From Bradyrhizobium sp. BR13661 (lineage in GTDB: Bacteria > Pseudomonadota > Alphaproteobacteria > Rhizobiales > Xanthobacteraceae), in contig NZ_JARXWB010000050.1 of NCBI RefSeq assembly GCF_029892425.1, positions 1 to 40,545 of the forward strand: a stretch of 40,545 bases of DNA. Direction: 5' to 3'. The notes below the pieces were generated by a model. It did no database searches. It was not told where the DNA came from and worked only from the letters and a program-made list of their open reading frames with translations. A program made the translations under genes and the position numbers. The first letter of the stretch is position 1; every line of letters starts with the position of its first letter. This document shows positions 7,864 through 15,757 of the stretch, one piece after another.

Positions 7864-10026
7864 ATGCGATTGGTCGTCATCGATAACTACGACTCGTTCA
7901 CCTATAATCTCGTCCATCTGCTTGCCGAAATTTGCCATGAGCAGCCGCTCGTCGTGAAGAACGACGAGATTTCCTGGGACGAACTGAGGCGCAAGCAATT
8001 CGATGGAATTGTGATTTCGCCAGGTCCTGGACGGCCAGATCACCCAGATGATTTCGGCCTCTGCAGGGATGCCATCGAAGAAGCCGAAGTACCGTTGCTC
8101 GGTGTGTGCCTCGGTCATCAGGGCATCGCCGCGCTGTCGGGAGGCCGGGTGGTTCGCGCGCCTGCGCCGATGCACGGACGAACGTCTCTCGTTCATCATA
8201 ACGACACCGGGATCTTCAAAGGGATCAAATCTCCCTTCAAAGCAGCTCGCTATCATTCACTGATCGCACAGAAGCCCCTTGCTTCCTGCCTGGAGGCGAC
8301 GGCCTGGACAGAGGATGGCTTGATCATGGGGCTTGCCCATCGCGAGCGGCCGCAATGGGGCGTTCAATTCCATCCCGAGTCCATCATCACCGAGCACGGA
8401 CGGAAGTTGCTGGACAATTTCTGCTCTATGATTGGTCCGTCAGAGGGTCGCGCGAACGGCCACGGCAAACCATTGAATGGCTCTTCATTGAACGGCTCCG
8501 CTCATAAATTGAACGGCTTTGCCCACAGGAAGGAGCTGGAGGTTTCCCGGAAGCGAACGTTCTGGAAGGAACTTCCGCGCGAGATCAACATGGAGGACGC
8601 GTTCACGTCGTTGTTCTCCGACTCGCCACATGCCTATTGGCTTGACAGCAGCCTCGTCGAACAAGGTCGGGCTCGCTGGTCCTATGCGGGCGACGCGTCC
8701 GGTCCGAACGCGGCCTGCCTCCAATATCGATGCACGGATCAGCGCCTTGAAATCTCCGACCGTGCCGGCACCCACACCAAGCACACCGGCATTTTCGAAT
8801 ACCTCGCGCGGATCGAACCCAGCCGCCCCGAGCCGGCTCCTCCGTGTCCGTTCGTCGGGGGCTATGTCGGATGGTTCGGTTATGAGCTGCGGAACGATTG
8901 CGGTTCACCGACAGATCGGCATGCAACGACGCCGGATGCGATGTTTATCTACTCGGACCGCTTCATCGCCGTCGATCATGTCGACAAGAAAACCTATGTG
9001 CTGGCGATCGACGAGCCGTCCAATGCGGAGCGGGCGAAAAAGTGGATCGATCACACCATCGCTGCGATCGAACGAATGGCCCCCTCGGCCATACCCGAGG
9101 TTCAGAACATACCGAATGAGCCGGTTAAGTTTTTCCTGGACCGGGACAAGGACACGTATCTCTCCGACATCCGTCGATGCCTGGATCTGATCGGGCAAGG
9201 CGAAACCTATCAGGTCTGCCTGACGAACGAGTTGCATTGCAACTCCGACGTAGACCCTTTGACGCTCTATCGCACCATGAGGAAGGTCAATCCCGCCCCT
9301 CATGCGGCCTTCATCAAATGGCCCGAAGGCGCCGTCCTGAGTGCCTCACCCGAGCGCTTCCTCTCGATCGATACAAATGGGAACGTCCAAACGAAACCGA
9401 TCAAGGGCACGATCAAGCGCGACCAAGACCCCGTGAAAGACGATCAACTCGCCGAGCAATTGAGAACGAGCGAAAAGGATCGCGCAGAAAACGTCATGAT
9501 CGTCGATCTCTTGCGAAACGATCTCTCACGAAGCTGCAGCCCCGGTAGCGTTCGCGTGCCGAAACTGTGGGATGTGGAATCCTATCGCACGGTTCACCAA
9601 TTGGTCAGCACCGTGACCGGGACGCTGGAACCTTCGGCCGGCCCGGTGCAGTTGATCCGAAATGCCTTCCCAGGCGGTTCGATGACGGGCGCGCCGAAGA
9701 CGCGCACGCTGCGATTCATCGACGAACTGGAAGGGCGGCCGAGAGGAGTTTATTCAGGCTCGTTGGGCTGGCTGGGCAATGATGGCGCAGTCGACCTGAG
9801 CATTGTGATAAGAACGATCGTTGCCAACAAGGGGCGTTTATCGATGGGCGTGGGAGGTGGCGTCGTCGCGGCCTCGACGCCCGAGGGAGAATTCGACGAA
9901 ATGCTCCTGAAGGCGGCGGCTTCGATCAAATCCGTCGTCATCGCACTCACCGGCGGATTTAGTCCCGATCGATACGAGCTTGTCGGCGCAGACGAGGCAA
10001 CCAGCTCAGCAGGAGCTCCGAACTGA
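7864..10026 (+). CDS. pabAB: Aminodeoxychorismate synthase, fused PabA-PabB
   Basis: A 720-residue fusion making 4-amino-4-deoxychorismate from chorismate and glutamine. Residues 1-190 are the glutamine amidotransferase, with Cys82 in GVCLGHQG and His170/Glu172 in VQFHPES. A hydrophilic linker (about 191-222) contains three LNG repeats. The rest is the chorismate-binding domain, with SASPERFL, PIKGT at 512-516, DLLRNDL and GGSMTGAPK. PIKGT, with its Lys, is typical of PabB; anthranilate synthases have PIAGT. The start at 7864 (MRLVVIDNYDSF) has an AGG at 7855-7857; the frame is open to 7846 but the extra six residues do not fit the family. Fused PabAB enzymes are typical of secondary-metabolite clusters of the candicidin type, so this is probably a dedicated 4-aminobenzoate supply. 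Confidence 0.93.
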   Translation: MRLVVIDNYDSFTYNLVHLLAEICHEQPLVVKNDEISWDELRRKQFDGIVISPGPGRPDHPDDFGLCRDAIEEAEVPLLGVCLGHQGIAALSGGRVVRAPAPMHGRTSLVHHNDTGIFKGIKSPFKAARYHSLIAQKPLASCLEATAWTEDGLIMGLAHRERPQWGVQFHPESIITEHGRKLLDNFCSMIGPSEGRANGHGKPLNGSSLNGSAHKLNGFAHRKELEVSRKRTFWKELPREINMEDAFTSLFSDSPHAYWLDSSLVEQGRARWSYAGDASGPNAACLQYRCTDQRLEISDRAGTHTKHTGIFEYLARIEPSRPEPAPPCPFVGGYVGWFGYELRNDCGSPTDRHATTPDAMFIYSDRFIAVDHVDKKTYVLAIDEPSNAERAKKWIDHTIAAIERMAPSAIPEVQNIPNEPVKFFLDRDKDTYLSDIRRCLDLIGQGETYQVCLTNELHCNSDVDPLTLYRTMRKVNPAPHAAFIKWPEGAVLSASPERFLSIDTNGNVQTKPIKGTIKRDQDPVKDDQLAEQLRTSEKDRAENVMIVDLLRNDLSRSCSPGSVRVPKLWDVESYRTVHQLVSTVTGTLEPSAGPVQLIRNAFPGGSMTGAPKTRTLRFIDELEGRPRGVYSGSLGWLGNDGAVDLSIVIRTIVANKGRLSMGVGGGVVAASTPEGEFDEMLLKAAASIKSVVIALTGGFSPDRYELVGADEATSSAGAPN

Positions 10027-10045
10027 TGGTTTGCGAGATTTTTCG

Positions 10046-10852
10046 ATGAGCGTGGTCTGGCTCAATGGCAGCCTTGTCGATCAGAGTGAAGCTCGCGTCC
10101 CTGTCACGGATCGGGGCTTCACGCTTGCAGACGGTCTTTTCGAGACGATCAAGGCTGTGGGCTCCATGCCGTTCTGGCTGGCCGAGCATTTCGAGAGGTT
10201 GAAGGCCGGAGCGGCCGAGATTGGTCTGGCGATCCCGTTCAGTGAGGACCGCATTTCCGACGCGGCCGATCGCTTGCTGGCTGACGCAGCGAGGGACGCT
10301 CAGAGTGCACTCCGGCTGACCGTCACGAGAGGAGCCGCGGCAAGAGGGCTTTGGCCGAAGGACGCTGCTCAGCAACAACCGACTTGCGTTTTGACGGTCG
10401 CGCCGAGTGTCGCCATGGCTCCCCAGGCCTTCGTCGTCTGTCGCTCGACATGCCGAAACGAGCGTTCGCCTCTCTCGAGGATCAAGTCACTGAGCTACGG
10501 AGACAATATTCTGGCCCGGAGGGAGGCAATCAGTCGCGGCGCCGACGACGCCATCATGCTCAACACGAAAGGGCATGTCGCGTGCGCAACTGTCGGCAAT
10601 ATTTTCTTCAGGATCGACGGCCGCTGGGTCACGCCGCCGGGAGAAGACGGGGTCTTGCCGGGGTTGGCGCGCAAGCGCTTCATTGCACAACTTGGAGCCG
10701 TCGAGTCGTCGGTCACCACCGACATGATCCGAAAATCCGATGCAGGTTTCGTTTGCAACAGCCTGGGGGCTTCGCTGATCAAAAGCATTGACGGGCGTAA
10801 TCTGTCCGAGGATCAGACGGACATCCCTAACCAGACCGTCTATTCTCTGTAG
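10046..10852 (+). CDS. pabC: Aminodeoxychorismate lyase-like, fold-type IV PLP enzyme
   Basis: A 268-residue PLP enzyme of the PabC / D-amino-acid aminotransferase / IlvE fold. It shows the N-terminal DRGFTLADGLFET motif, RLTVTRGAAARGL, and the PLP Lys in RIKSLSYGDN. Its position 19 bases after pabAB supports the lyase role: aminodeoxychorismate to 4-aminobenzoate plus pyruvate. A fold-IV aminotransferase cannot be excluded from sequence alone. The ATG at 10046 gives the usual family start (VWLNG); an earlier in-frame start at 9980 overlaps pabAB and adds no conserved sequence. The stop codon at 10850-10852 directly abuts a hydrolase remnant on the other strand, suggesting a recombination junction. 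Confidence 0.87.
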   Translation: MSVVWLNGSLVDQSEARVPVTDRGFTLADGLFETIKAVGSMPFWLAEHFERLKAGAAEIGLAIPFSEDRISDAADRLLADAARDAQSALRLTVTRGAAARGLWPKDAAQQQPTCVLTVAPSVAMAPQAFVVCRSTCRNERSPLSRIKSLSYGDNILARREAISRGADDAIMLNTKGHVACATVGNIFFRIDGRWVTPPGEDGVLPGLARKRFIAQLGAVESSVTTDMIRKSDAGFVCNSLGASLIKSIDGRNLSEDQTDIPNQTVYSL

Positions 10853-11003
10853 CGTGGCCCATGCCTTGAACGATTATCAGCTTGGCGCCGGGAATCGAAG
10901 CCGCTGTATCCTCGCCGGCTTTTGGGTCGACCAGGGGATCTGCCGTCCCGTGAATCACCAATGTCGGCGCCCTCACCTTGGCCTTGATTGCTTCACACTC
11001 TTG
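10853..11003 (-). pseudogene. Remnant of an alpha/beta-hydrolase (C-terminal fragment)
   Basis: Read on the minus strand from 11003, about 50 codons give a clear alpha/beta-hydrolase C-terminal segment: VRAPTLVIHGTADPLVD (acid residue of the triad) then AASIPGAK and VQGMGH (triad His). It is closed upstream by an in-frame TGA (11004-11006), and on its 3' side runs into pabC with the family match ending at GMGH, right at the pabC stop codon. There is no start codon and no nucleophile Ser. The next 55 bases upstream, in a different frame, may belong to the same dead gene. This is a broken gene, not a functional enzyme. Confidence 0.75.
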
Positions 11004-11061
11004 TCAATGCTCGGAGCGGCCGCATTGTTCCCATAGCGATGGGTGTTCTGCGGGTGCGGAT

Positions 11062-11220
11062 CTAGCCAGAGCATGCTGACGCATTCTGCTCTTTCGCTTT
11101 CGGGACGAACTGGCCCTTAAGGCGTTCGATTTCCTTCAGTGCTTCGGCAAGTTGGGCCTCACGCATGGAGAGCAGCCGACGCAGCGTGCGCACTTCCTCG
11201 TCCGTTGAATGAGAATCCAT
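11062..11220 (-). CDS. Small 52-residue coiled-coil protein, unknown function
   Basis: The frame starts ATG at 11220 with a GGAGAG ribosome site six bases upstream and ends TAG at 11062. The product (MDSHSTDEEVRTLRRLLS...) is strongly charged and predicted helical. It has a heptad-like run LRRLLSMREAQLAEALKEIE from about residue 13 to 32 and a short Lys/Gln/Ser-rich tail ending ACSG. It lies inside the biosynthetic locus, opposite in direction to the thioesterase gene that begins 96 bases away. No family is recognised. It could be a small docking or regulatory protein; the good start site and heptad pattern make it more than a chance frame. Confidence 0.55.
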   Translation of the reverse strand: MDSHSTDEEVRTLRRLLSMREAQLAEALKEIERLKGQFVPKAKEQNASACSG

Positions 11221-11316
11221 CTGCGTCTCTCCAAGGCGATAAATCTATCCCAGCACTATTCTGCGGCCTACTTCAAAAGGTTTCGGGTTGACCGGCATGC
11301 GCGTGAGGAGTCTTAA

Positions 11317-12096
11317 TTGCAAGATCATATCTCCTCTCTCAATATTGCGCCAATGCATAGTCCCTGGATCGAGTTTCGTCCCAACCGCCCCGATGCGCAG
11401 GCACGTGTTTTATGTTTTCCCTATGCCGGTGGGAGCGCACAGGTTTACCACGCGCTGGCGCGCGGCATGCCCGAAAACGTCGAACTAGGCGCGGTTCAAT
11501 TGCCGGGACGCTGGGATCGTCGGCGGGAGCCCTTGCTGACCAGGCTGAGCGACGCATCCCGGAACCTGGCCGACGAAATAGCCCGGCTGTCGCCAAAACC
11601 CTACGTCCTGTTCGGTTATAGCCTTGGCGGGCTGATTGCCTTCGAAGCGGCACGCATCGTGGCGCGCGATCCGGAGCTGCGGCAGCCACGAGCTCTGATC
11701 GTGGCTGCCGCGGAAGCACCGGCGGGGACACCGGGCCGCCCTCAACTGCATGCGCTTCCTGATGCCGAGTTCATCAAGAAGCAGATGGATCGGTATCCCG
11801 GCGGGATCTCTCCTGCCGTTCTTGCGGAACCTGATCTCATGGAGATGCTGCTGCCGATCATCAAGGCGGACATGCAGATGTTCGAAACGTACCGGTACAC
11901 GCCCGAAACGCCGCTCGCCTGTCCCATTTACGCAATGGCTGGAGAGCAGGACCGCCTGTGCACGCCGTCGGCAATGGCTGGCTGGGAGAGGGAAACGAGC
12001 GGGTCGTTCTTTACCGAGACGGTCGCGGGCAATCATTTCTTCATCAACAACGCCGCCGATCGCATGCGCGCGACGATCTTGCGGGCTCTCGCCTGA
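11317..12096 (+). CDS. Type II thioesterase (alpha/beta-hydrolase, PKS editing)
   Basis: A 259-residue stand-alone thioesterase of the GrsT/TesA type. Motifs: FPYAGGSA near the N-terminus (oxyanion region), FGYSLGG with nucleophile Ser102, and AGNHFFIN with the catalytic His near the C-terminus; the Asp is probably in GEQDRLC. Such enzymes remove aberrant acyl groups from PKS carrier domains, or decarboxylated extender units. A TTG start at 11317 is preferred because GAGGAG stands six bases upstream (11305-11310); the ATG at 11353 has no ribosome site. The gene converges on the aryl-CoA ligase gene, with only 10 bases between stop codons. Confidence 0.9.
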   Translation: MQDHISSLNIAPMHSPWIEFRPNRPDAQARVLCFPYAGGSAQVYHALARGMPENVELGAVQLPGRWDRRREPLLTRLSDASRNLADEIARLSPKPYVLFGYSLGGLIAFEAARIVARDPELRQPRALIVAAAEAPAGTPGRPQLHALPDAEFIKKQMDRYPGGISPAVLAEPDLMEMLLPIIKADMQMFETYRYTPETPLACPIYAMAGEQDRLCTPSAMAGWERETSGSFFTETVAGNHFFINNAADRMRATILRALA

Positions 12097-12106
12097 CGAG
12101 CCGGCG

Positions 12107-13789
12107 TTAGGCGACGTCCTGATTGGATGTCGCGGCAACGTCATCAACGATATCGCCCCCATCAATCGCGGGCGCGCCTGTGCGGTCGTCGCGAGCAGCT
12201 TCCTCGCGCAACTTGAAGCGCCTGATCTTGCCTGTTGCGGTCTTCGGCAGTTCCGTTCGGAATTCGATCCAGCGGGGATATTTGAAGGTCGCGAGCTGCT
12301 TGCGACAATGCTCACGCAGCGCCAGCGCCATGGCTTCGTTCGGCTTGCCGGACGGCTTGAGAACGACGAATGCCTTGGGTCTGATCAAACCATCTTCATC
12401 AGGCCATGCCGCGACCGCCGCCTCCAGCACGTCGGGATGGTTCAGCAACGCGCCCTCGACCTCGAATGGCGAGACGTAAATGCCGCCGACCTTCATCATG
12501 TCGTCTCGACGCCCGCAGTACACGTAGTAGCCGTCGGCGTCCTGCATGTATTTGTCGCCGGAACGAAGCCACTCGCCCAGGAAGGTGGAGCGCGATCGTT
12601 CGCGGTCGTTCCAATACATGATCGCGGTAGTCGGCCCACGAACCTGCAGCTCTCCCATCTCCCCCTGCGCGACCACAGCGCCGGCCTCGTCGACGAGACG
12701 GAGCGCGAAACCCGGCACGGGTTTGCCGCTGGTGCCGGGGCGTATCGCTCCCGGGCGATTGGTGAGGAATGTACTGACCATCTCCGTGGACCCGAGGCCG
12801 TCGAAGATATCGACAGCAAAGCGTTCGCGCCAAGACTGCCCGATACTGACCGGAAGCGCCTCGCCTGCGGAAAGGCAACACCGGAGCTTCACTGCTTCAC
12901 GCTCTATGGGATCCGCCGCAAGGAACGCGGCGTAGAAAGTCGGCACGGCGAAGAGCACGGTCACACCATGCGTTCGCAAATGGTTTGCGACCGAGTTGGG
13001 AGTTGGGCGCTCCGACGCCAGCACCGTCGTCGCGCCGACCGAAAGCGGATGGACCATGGAATTGCCAAGGCCATAGGCGAAGAACATCTTCGATACCGAA
13101 TGGACGATGTCCCCCTCGGTGAGACGAAGGACCTGAGCGCCATAGCAAGCGGCGGTGAAGCCCAAAGTCGCATGGACATGCACGGCGGCTTTCGGCGTTC
13201 CCGTCGAGCCCGACGTGTAAAGCCAGAAGCAGATCTCGTCGTTGACCGTCGGTGCGGTGTAGTCGGTTGCAGCGGCCGCCTGGAGCGTGTCCTCGAAGAG
13301 CGCGTGCCCAAAACCCTGACTGCCCGATACGATGACATGCTCAAGGTCCGGGGCTGCATCAATCAGGTGCGCGAAGAGCGGATATAGCTCCTCGGAAACG
13401 ATCAGAAGGCGGGCACGGCTATCCTCCACGATGATGCGATATTCCGCTTCGCTCAGCAGCGTGTTGACGGGTATCGCGACCACGCCCGCCTTGACCGCAC
13501 CGAGAAAGGACGTCGGCCAGTCGATCGTATCGGGGAGGCAGATCAGAATGCGCTGTTCGCGCTGTATGCCAAGGCCGCGCAACAGATTGCCGAATCGGGC
13601 GACCCGCTCCGCAAGCTGGCCATAAGTCCAGCTCCCACGCGAGTCGATATAGGCGGTTTTGCCGGCACGCCCTGCTTTCAGATTTCGAGTAAGGACATCT
13701 TCGGCGAAGTTGTAGAGACGCGGGATGGTCGCATCCGCGCTGCGGTCGATGTCCAGATCGGGAGTGTTCAGAATTTGAGTAATCATCAT
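12107..13789 (-). CDS. Benzoate-CoA-ligase-like aryl-CoA ligase
   Basis: A 560-residue ANL adenylating enzyme. Visible motifs: YTSGSTGTPKA (P-loop), LGSTEM, SGDKYM, RRDDMMKVGG and the C-terminal Lys521 in TATGKIRR. The segment FFAYGLGN and HPLSVGATTVL is characteristic of the benzoate / 4-hydroxybenzoate-CoA ligase subgroup (BadA, HbaA). The expected reaction is arylcarboxylate + ATP + CoA to aryl-CoA. Beside pabAB-pabC and the PKS, the most likely substrate is 4-aminobenzoate, giving the starter unit; direct loading onto the first ACP is possible. The ATG at 13789 has GAGG a few bases upstream; a GTG three codons earlier is also open. It sits 46 bases downstream of the first UbiB-like gene, probably in one transcript. 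Confidence 0.85.
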   Translation of the reverse strand: MMITQILNTPDLDIDRSADATIPRLYNFAEDVLTRNLKAGRAGKTAYIDSRGSWTYGQLAERVARFGNLLRGLGIQREQRILICLPDTIDWPTSFLGAVKAGVVAIPVNTLLSEAEYRIIVEDSRARLLIVSEELYPLFAHLIDAAPDLEHVIVSGSQGFGHALFEDTLQAAAATDYTAPTVNDEICFWLYTSGSTGTPKAAVHVHATLGFTAACYGAQVLRLTEGDIVHSVSKMFFAYGLGNSMVHPLSVGATTVLASERPTPNSVANHLRTHGVTVLFAVPTFYAAFLAADPIEREAVKLRCCLSAGEALPVSIGQSWRERFAVDIFDGLGSTEMVSTFLTNRPGAIRPGTSGKPVPGFALRLVDEAGAVVAQGEMGELQVRGPTTAIMYWNDRERSRSTFLGEWLRSGDKYMQDADGYYVYCGRRDDMMKVGGIYVSPFEVEGALLNHPDVLEAAVAAWPDEDGLIRPKAFVVLKPSGKPNEAMALALREHCRKQLATFKYPRWIEFRTELPKTATGKIRRFKLREEAARDDRTGAPAIDGGDIVDDVAATSNQDVA

Positions 13790-13835
13790 GGACCTCACTC
13801 AAGCACAGCACGGCCGGACAGCTCCGTGCGTTAGG

Positions 13836-15479
13836 TCACGTTTTGACTTTCCGGATACCGCGAATCTGCCGCTGCATGAGAAGCAGAGAAACGATCGCAG
13901 CTCCCATGAAGCTGAAAACGATCCAGCGGCTGCTCAAGCCGACAATGTCGTTCAACAGCGACATGTCGCCCTTCGCAGCCAGATAGGCCGCCACGCAAAA
14001 GGCAACGGCCCAGATTCCGTAAAGCACGGCCCGCGTTTGCATGCTCTTCAAGGCTGGATTGAAGAACTGGAACGATGCCGTGAGGCTGGCTGCATCGGTC
14101 AACATCCGGCCCGTACGATGCTTGGCCGCCAGCACGATTTCCGGCCAGCGATGGATCCCTTCCCTCAGGTCGGAAACAAGACCGCGCGTAAAGAATTCAG
14201 GTAGATCGGAAAGCCAATCATATTCGGGCGCGAGTTCAGAAACGACCGCGTCGACCGTCATGATGGTCTTGTAATAGATGCTCAGCTCCTGCGGCATGAG
14301 GATCTTGTGACGTCGCGCAATCGTCATGGTGCCCATCAGGAGTTCGGTGGTCAGCCGTCTGATGTCGGCGCCTCCAATGTCCAGGGCGAGCCGATACATC
14401 TGATACGCGACGAAAAACTCCTCCCGCGCCTGACGCAGGTCGGTATCCTCCGATGGGACGAGGAGTTTGAAATTTTCGACGACGGCCTGTTCGATGTTCC
14501 TCCGATACAAATGGATGAAGATCTTCGAGAGCGAGGACCGGAATTCCTTGGACAGCCGGCCGGTCGCGCCGAAATCGACAAATCCGATCCTGTGCCCGCG
14601 AAGCACGAAGACGTTCGCCGGATGGGGATCTGCGTGAAAGATGCCGTCACGGAAGATCTGGTTGTAGATCGACCAGAAGTAATTTCGTGCTATCGTTTTG
14701 AGATCCTCGGGCCGCAGGTTCAAACGACGCAGGGCTTCGGGATCCTTCGTGCGCGCTGCGTTGCCAACCTCCAGCAACGAGACGCCCGCCAGCAGCTTGG
14801 TGGCGAGAACACGTCGCGTGCAGAACTCAAAGCGGACCTCCGCGCAGGCTTGAATCGGATCATGTTTGGATCGCACCTGGACCCGAAAGGTGTTTTTTGC
14901 CTCGGTGGTGAAATCCAGCTCCTCCCTGCTCCACCTTTCGAACTCCTCCGAGAAAGAGCGAAGCGCGCTCCCTCCCAACGCATCCATGAGGCCGACGAGG
15001 TAGGAAATCATATGAAAAATGCGGAAGTCGGCCTCGAATTGTTCCTGAACGCGAGGCCTCTGCACCTTGACTGCGAGCTTTTCGCCGTCCCGTGTGGTCG
15101 CGATGTGGACCTGGGCGATCGAAGCCGTTGCGTGCGGCACTGGATCGAACGATGCAAACAGCTGCTCAGGAGGCGACCCAAGCTCGCGCAAGATCACCTC
15201 GCGGATCGCTTCGTAAGGAACAGTCGGGGTCTGGTTGAGAAGCTTCAGCAGTTCGGTGCAATATTCGTTCGGCAACAAATCGAATCGCAGTGCGAGTGCC
15301 TGTCCGATCTTCATCCACGCGCCGCCTAGATCCTCCAAAAAGAGGCGCAGACGCACTTCGGGTGGAACCGCTACTTTTGCTGGCCAAAGCTTGGGACGGA
15401 TATAAAAACGCAAGGCAGCCGAGAAAATGTGGCAAAGACGGCCCGCGCCCAAAAACACGTGGCCAATGCTATCAATCAA
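13836..15479 (-). CDS. ABC1/UbiB-family atypical kinase, catalytic residues intact
   Basis: A 547-residue UbiB/ADCK-type protein. The family motifs are complete: KIGQ (57-60), Ala-rich loop ATASIAQ (117-123), LAVKVQ with Lys138, HADPHPAN (282-289, with catalytic Asp284 and Mg-binding Asn289) and VDFG (301-304). Two C-terminal membrane segments follow (LYGIWAVAFCVAAYL and FSFMGAAIVSLLL). Known members support ubiquinone synthesis or lipid handling as ATPases. This one lies inside the polyketide locus, upstream of and probably co-transcribed with the aryl-CoA ligase, so a role in membrane handling or export of the product is a guess. The start is a TTG at 15479 just after an in-frame TAG; the ribosome site is poor, so the exact start is uncertain. 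Confidence 0.85.
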   Translation of the reverse strand: MIDSIGHVFLGAGRLCHIFSAALRFYIRPKLWPAKVAVPPEVRLRLFLEDLGGAWMKIGQALALRFDLLPNEYCTELLKLLNQTPTVPYEAIREVILRELGSPPEQLFASFDPVPHATASIAQVHIATTRDGEKLAVKVQRPRVQEQFEADFRIFHMISYLVGLMDALGGSALRSFSEEFERWSREELDFTTEAKNTFRVQVRSKHDPIQACAEVRFEFCTRRVLATKLLAGVSLLEVGNAARTKDPEALRRLNLRPEDLKTIARNYFWSIYNQIFRDGIFHADPHPANVFVLRGHRIGFVDFGATGRLSKEFRSSLSKIFIHLYRRNIEQAVVENFKLLVPSEDTDLRQAREEFFVAYQMYRLALDIGGADIRRLTTELLMGTMTIARRHKILMPQELSIYYKTIMTVDAVVSELAPEYDWLSDLPEFFTRGLVSDLREGIHRWPEIVLAAKHRTGRMLTDAASLTASFQFFNPALKSMQTRAVLYGIWAVAFCVAAYLAAKGDMSLLNDIVGLSSRWIVFSFMGAAIVSLLLMQRQIRGIRKVKT

Positions 15480-15757
15480 TGGCTATCACTCATCACGGTC
15501 GGATCGCGACCAACAATATTTTCTAAAGCCAACAAATAGCACGGAGCTGTCGGATTTGTACAGCCTCGGACAGACGATGGGGAGCGGGCTGGGTGACGAT
15601 AGCGACACTGCGCATCACAGTTCAGCCTAGCTCCCTCACGCAACAGGGCACAAATCGGCTTGCGCGCACATGCAGCGGAACCTAGGATTGCGACAGCGAT
15701 GGCCCGCCTCGCAGTTGCGCAACGGCTGCTGTTGCGGATAACGCGCGGTGGAGCCGG
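15480..15757. promoter_or_regulatory. Divergent promoter region between the two UbiB-like genes
   Basis: A 278-base region separating divergently transcribed UbiB-like genes; it must contain both promoters. An imperfect pair GCTGT/ACAGC lies near 15546-15572, but no clear -35/-10 set or regulator box could be assigned. Confidence 0.4.

Noticed and set aside
7864..10026. Reading the chorismate enzyme as anthranilate synthase
   Set aside because: PIKGT rather than PIAGT, and the PabC-like neighbour, favour aminodeoxychorismate synthase.
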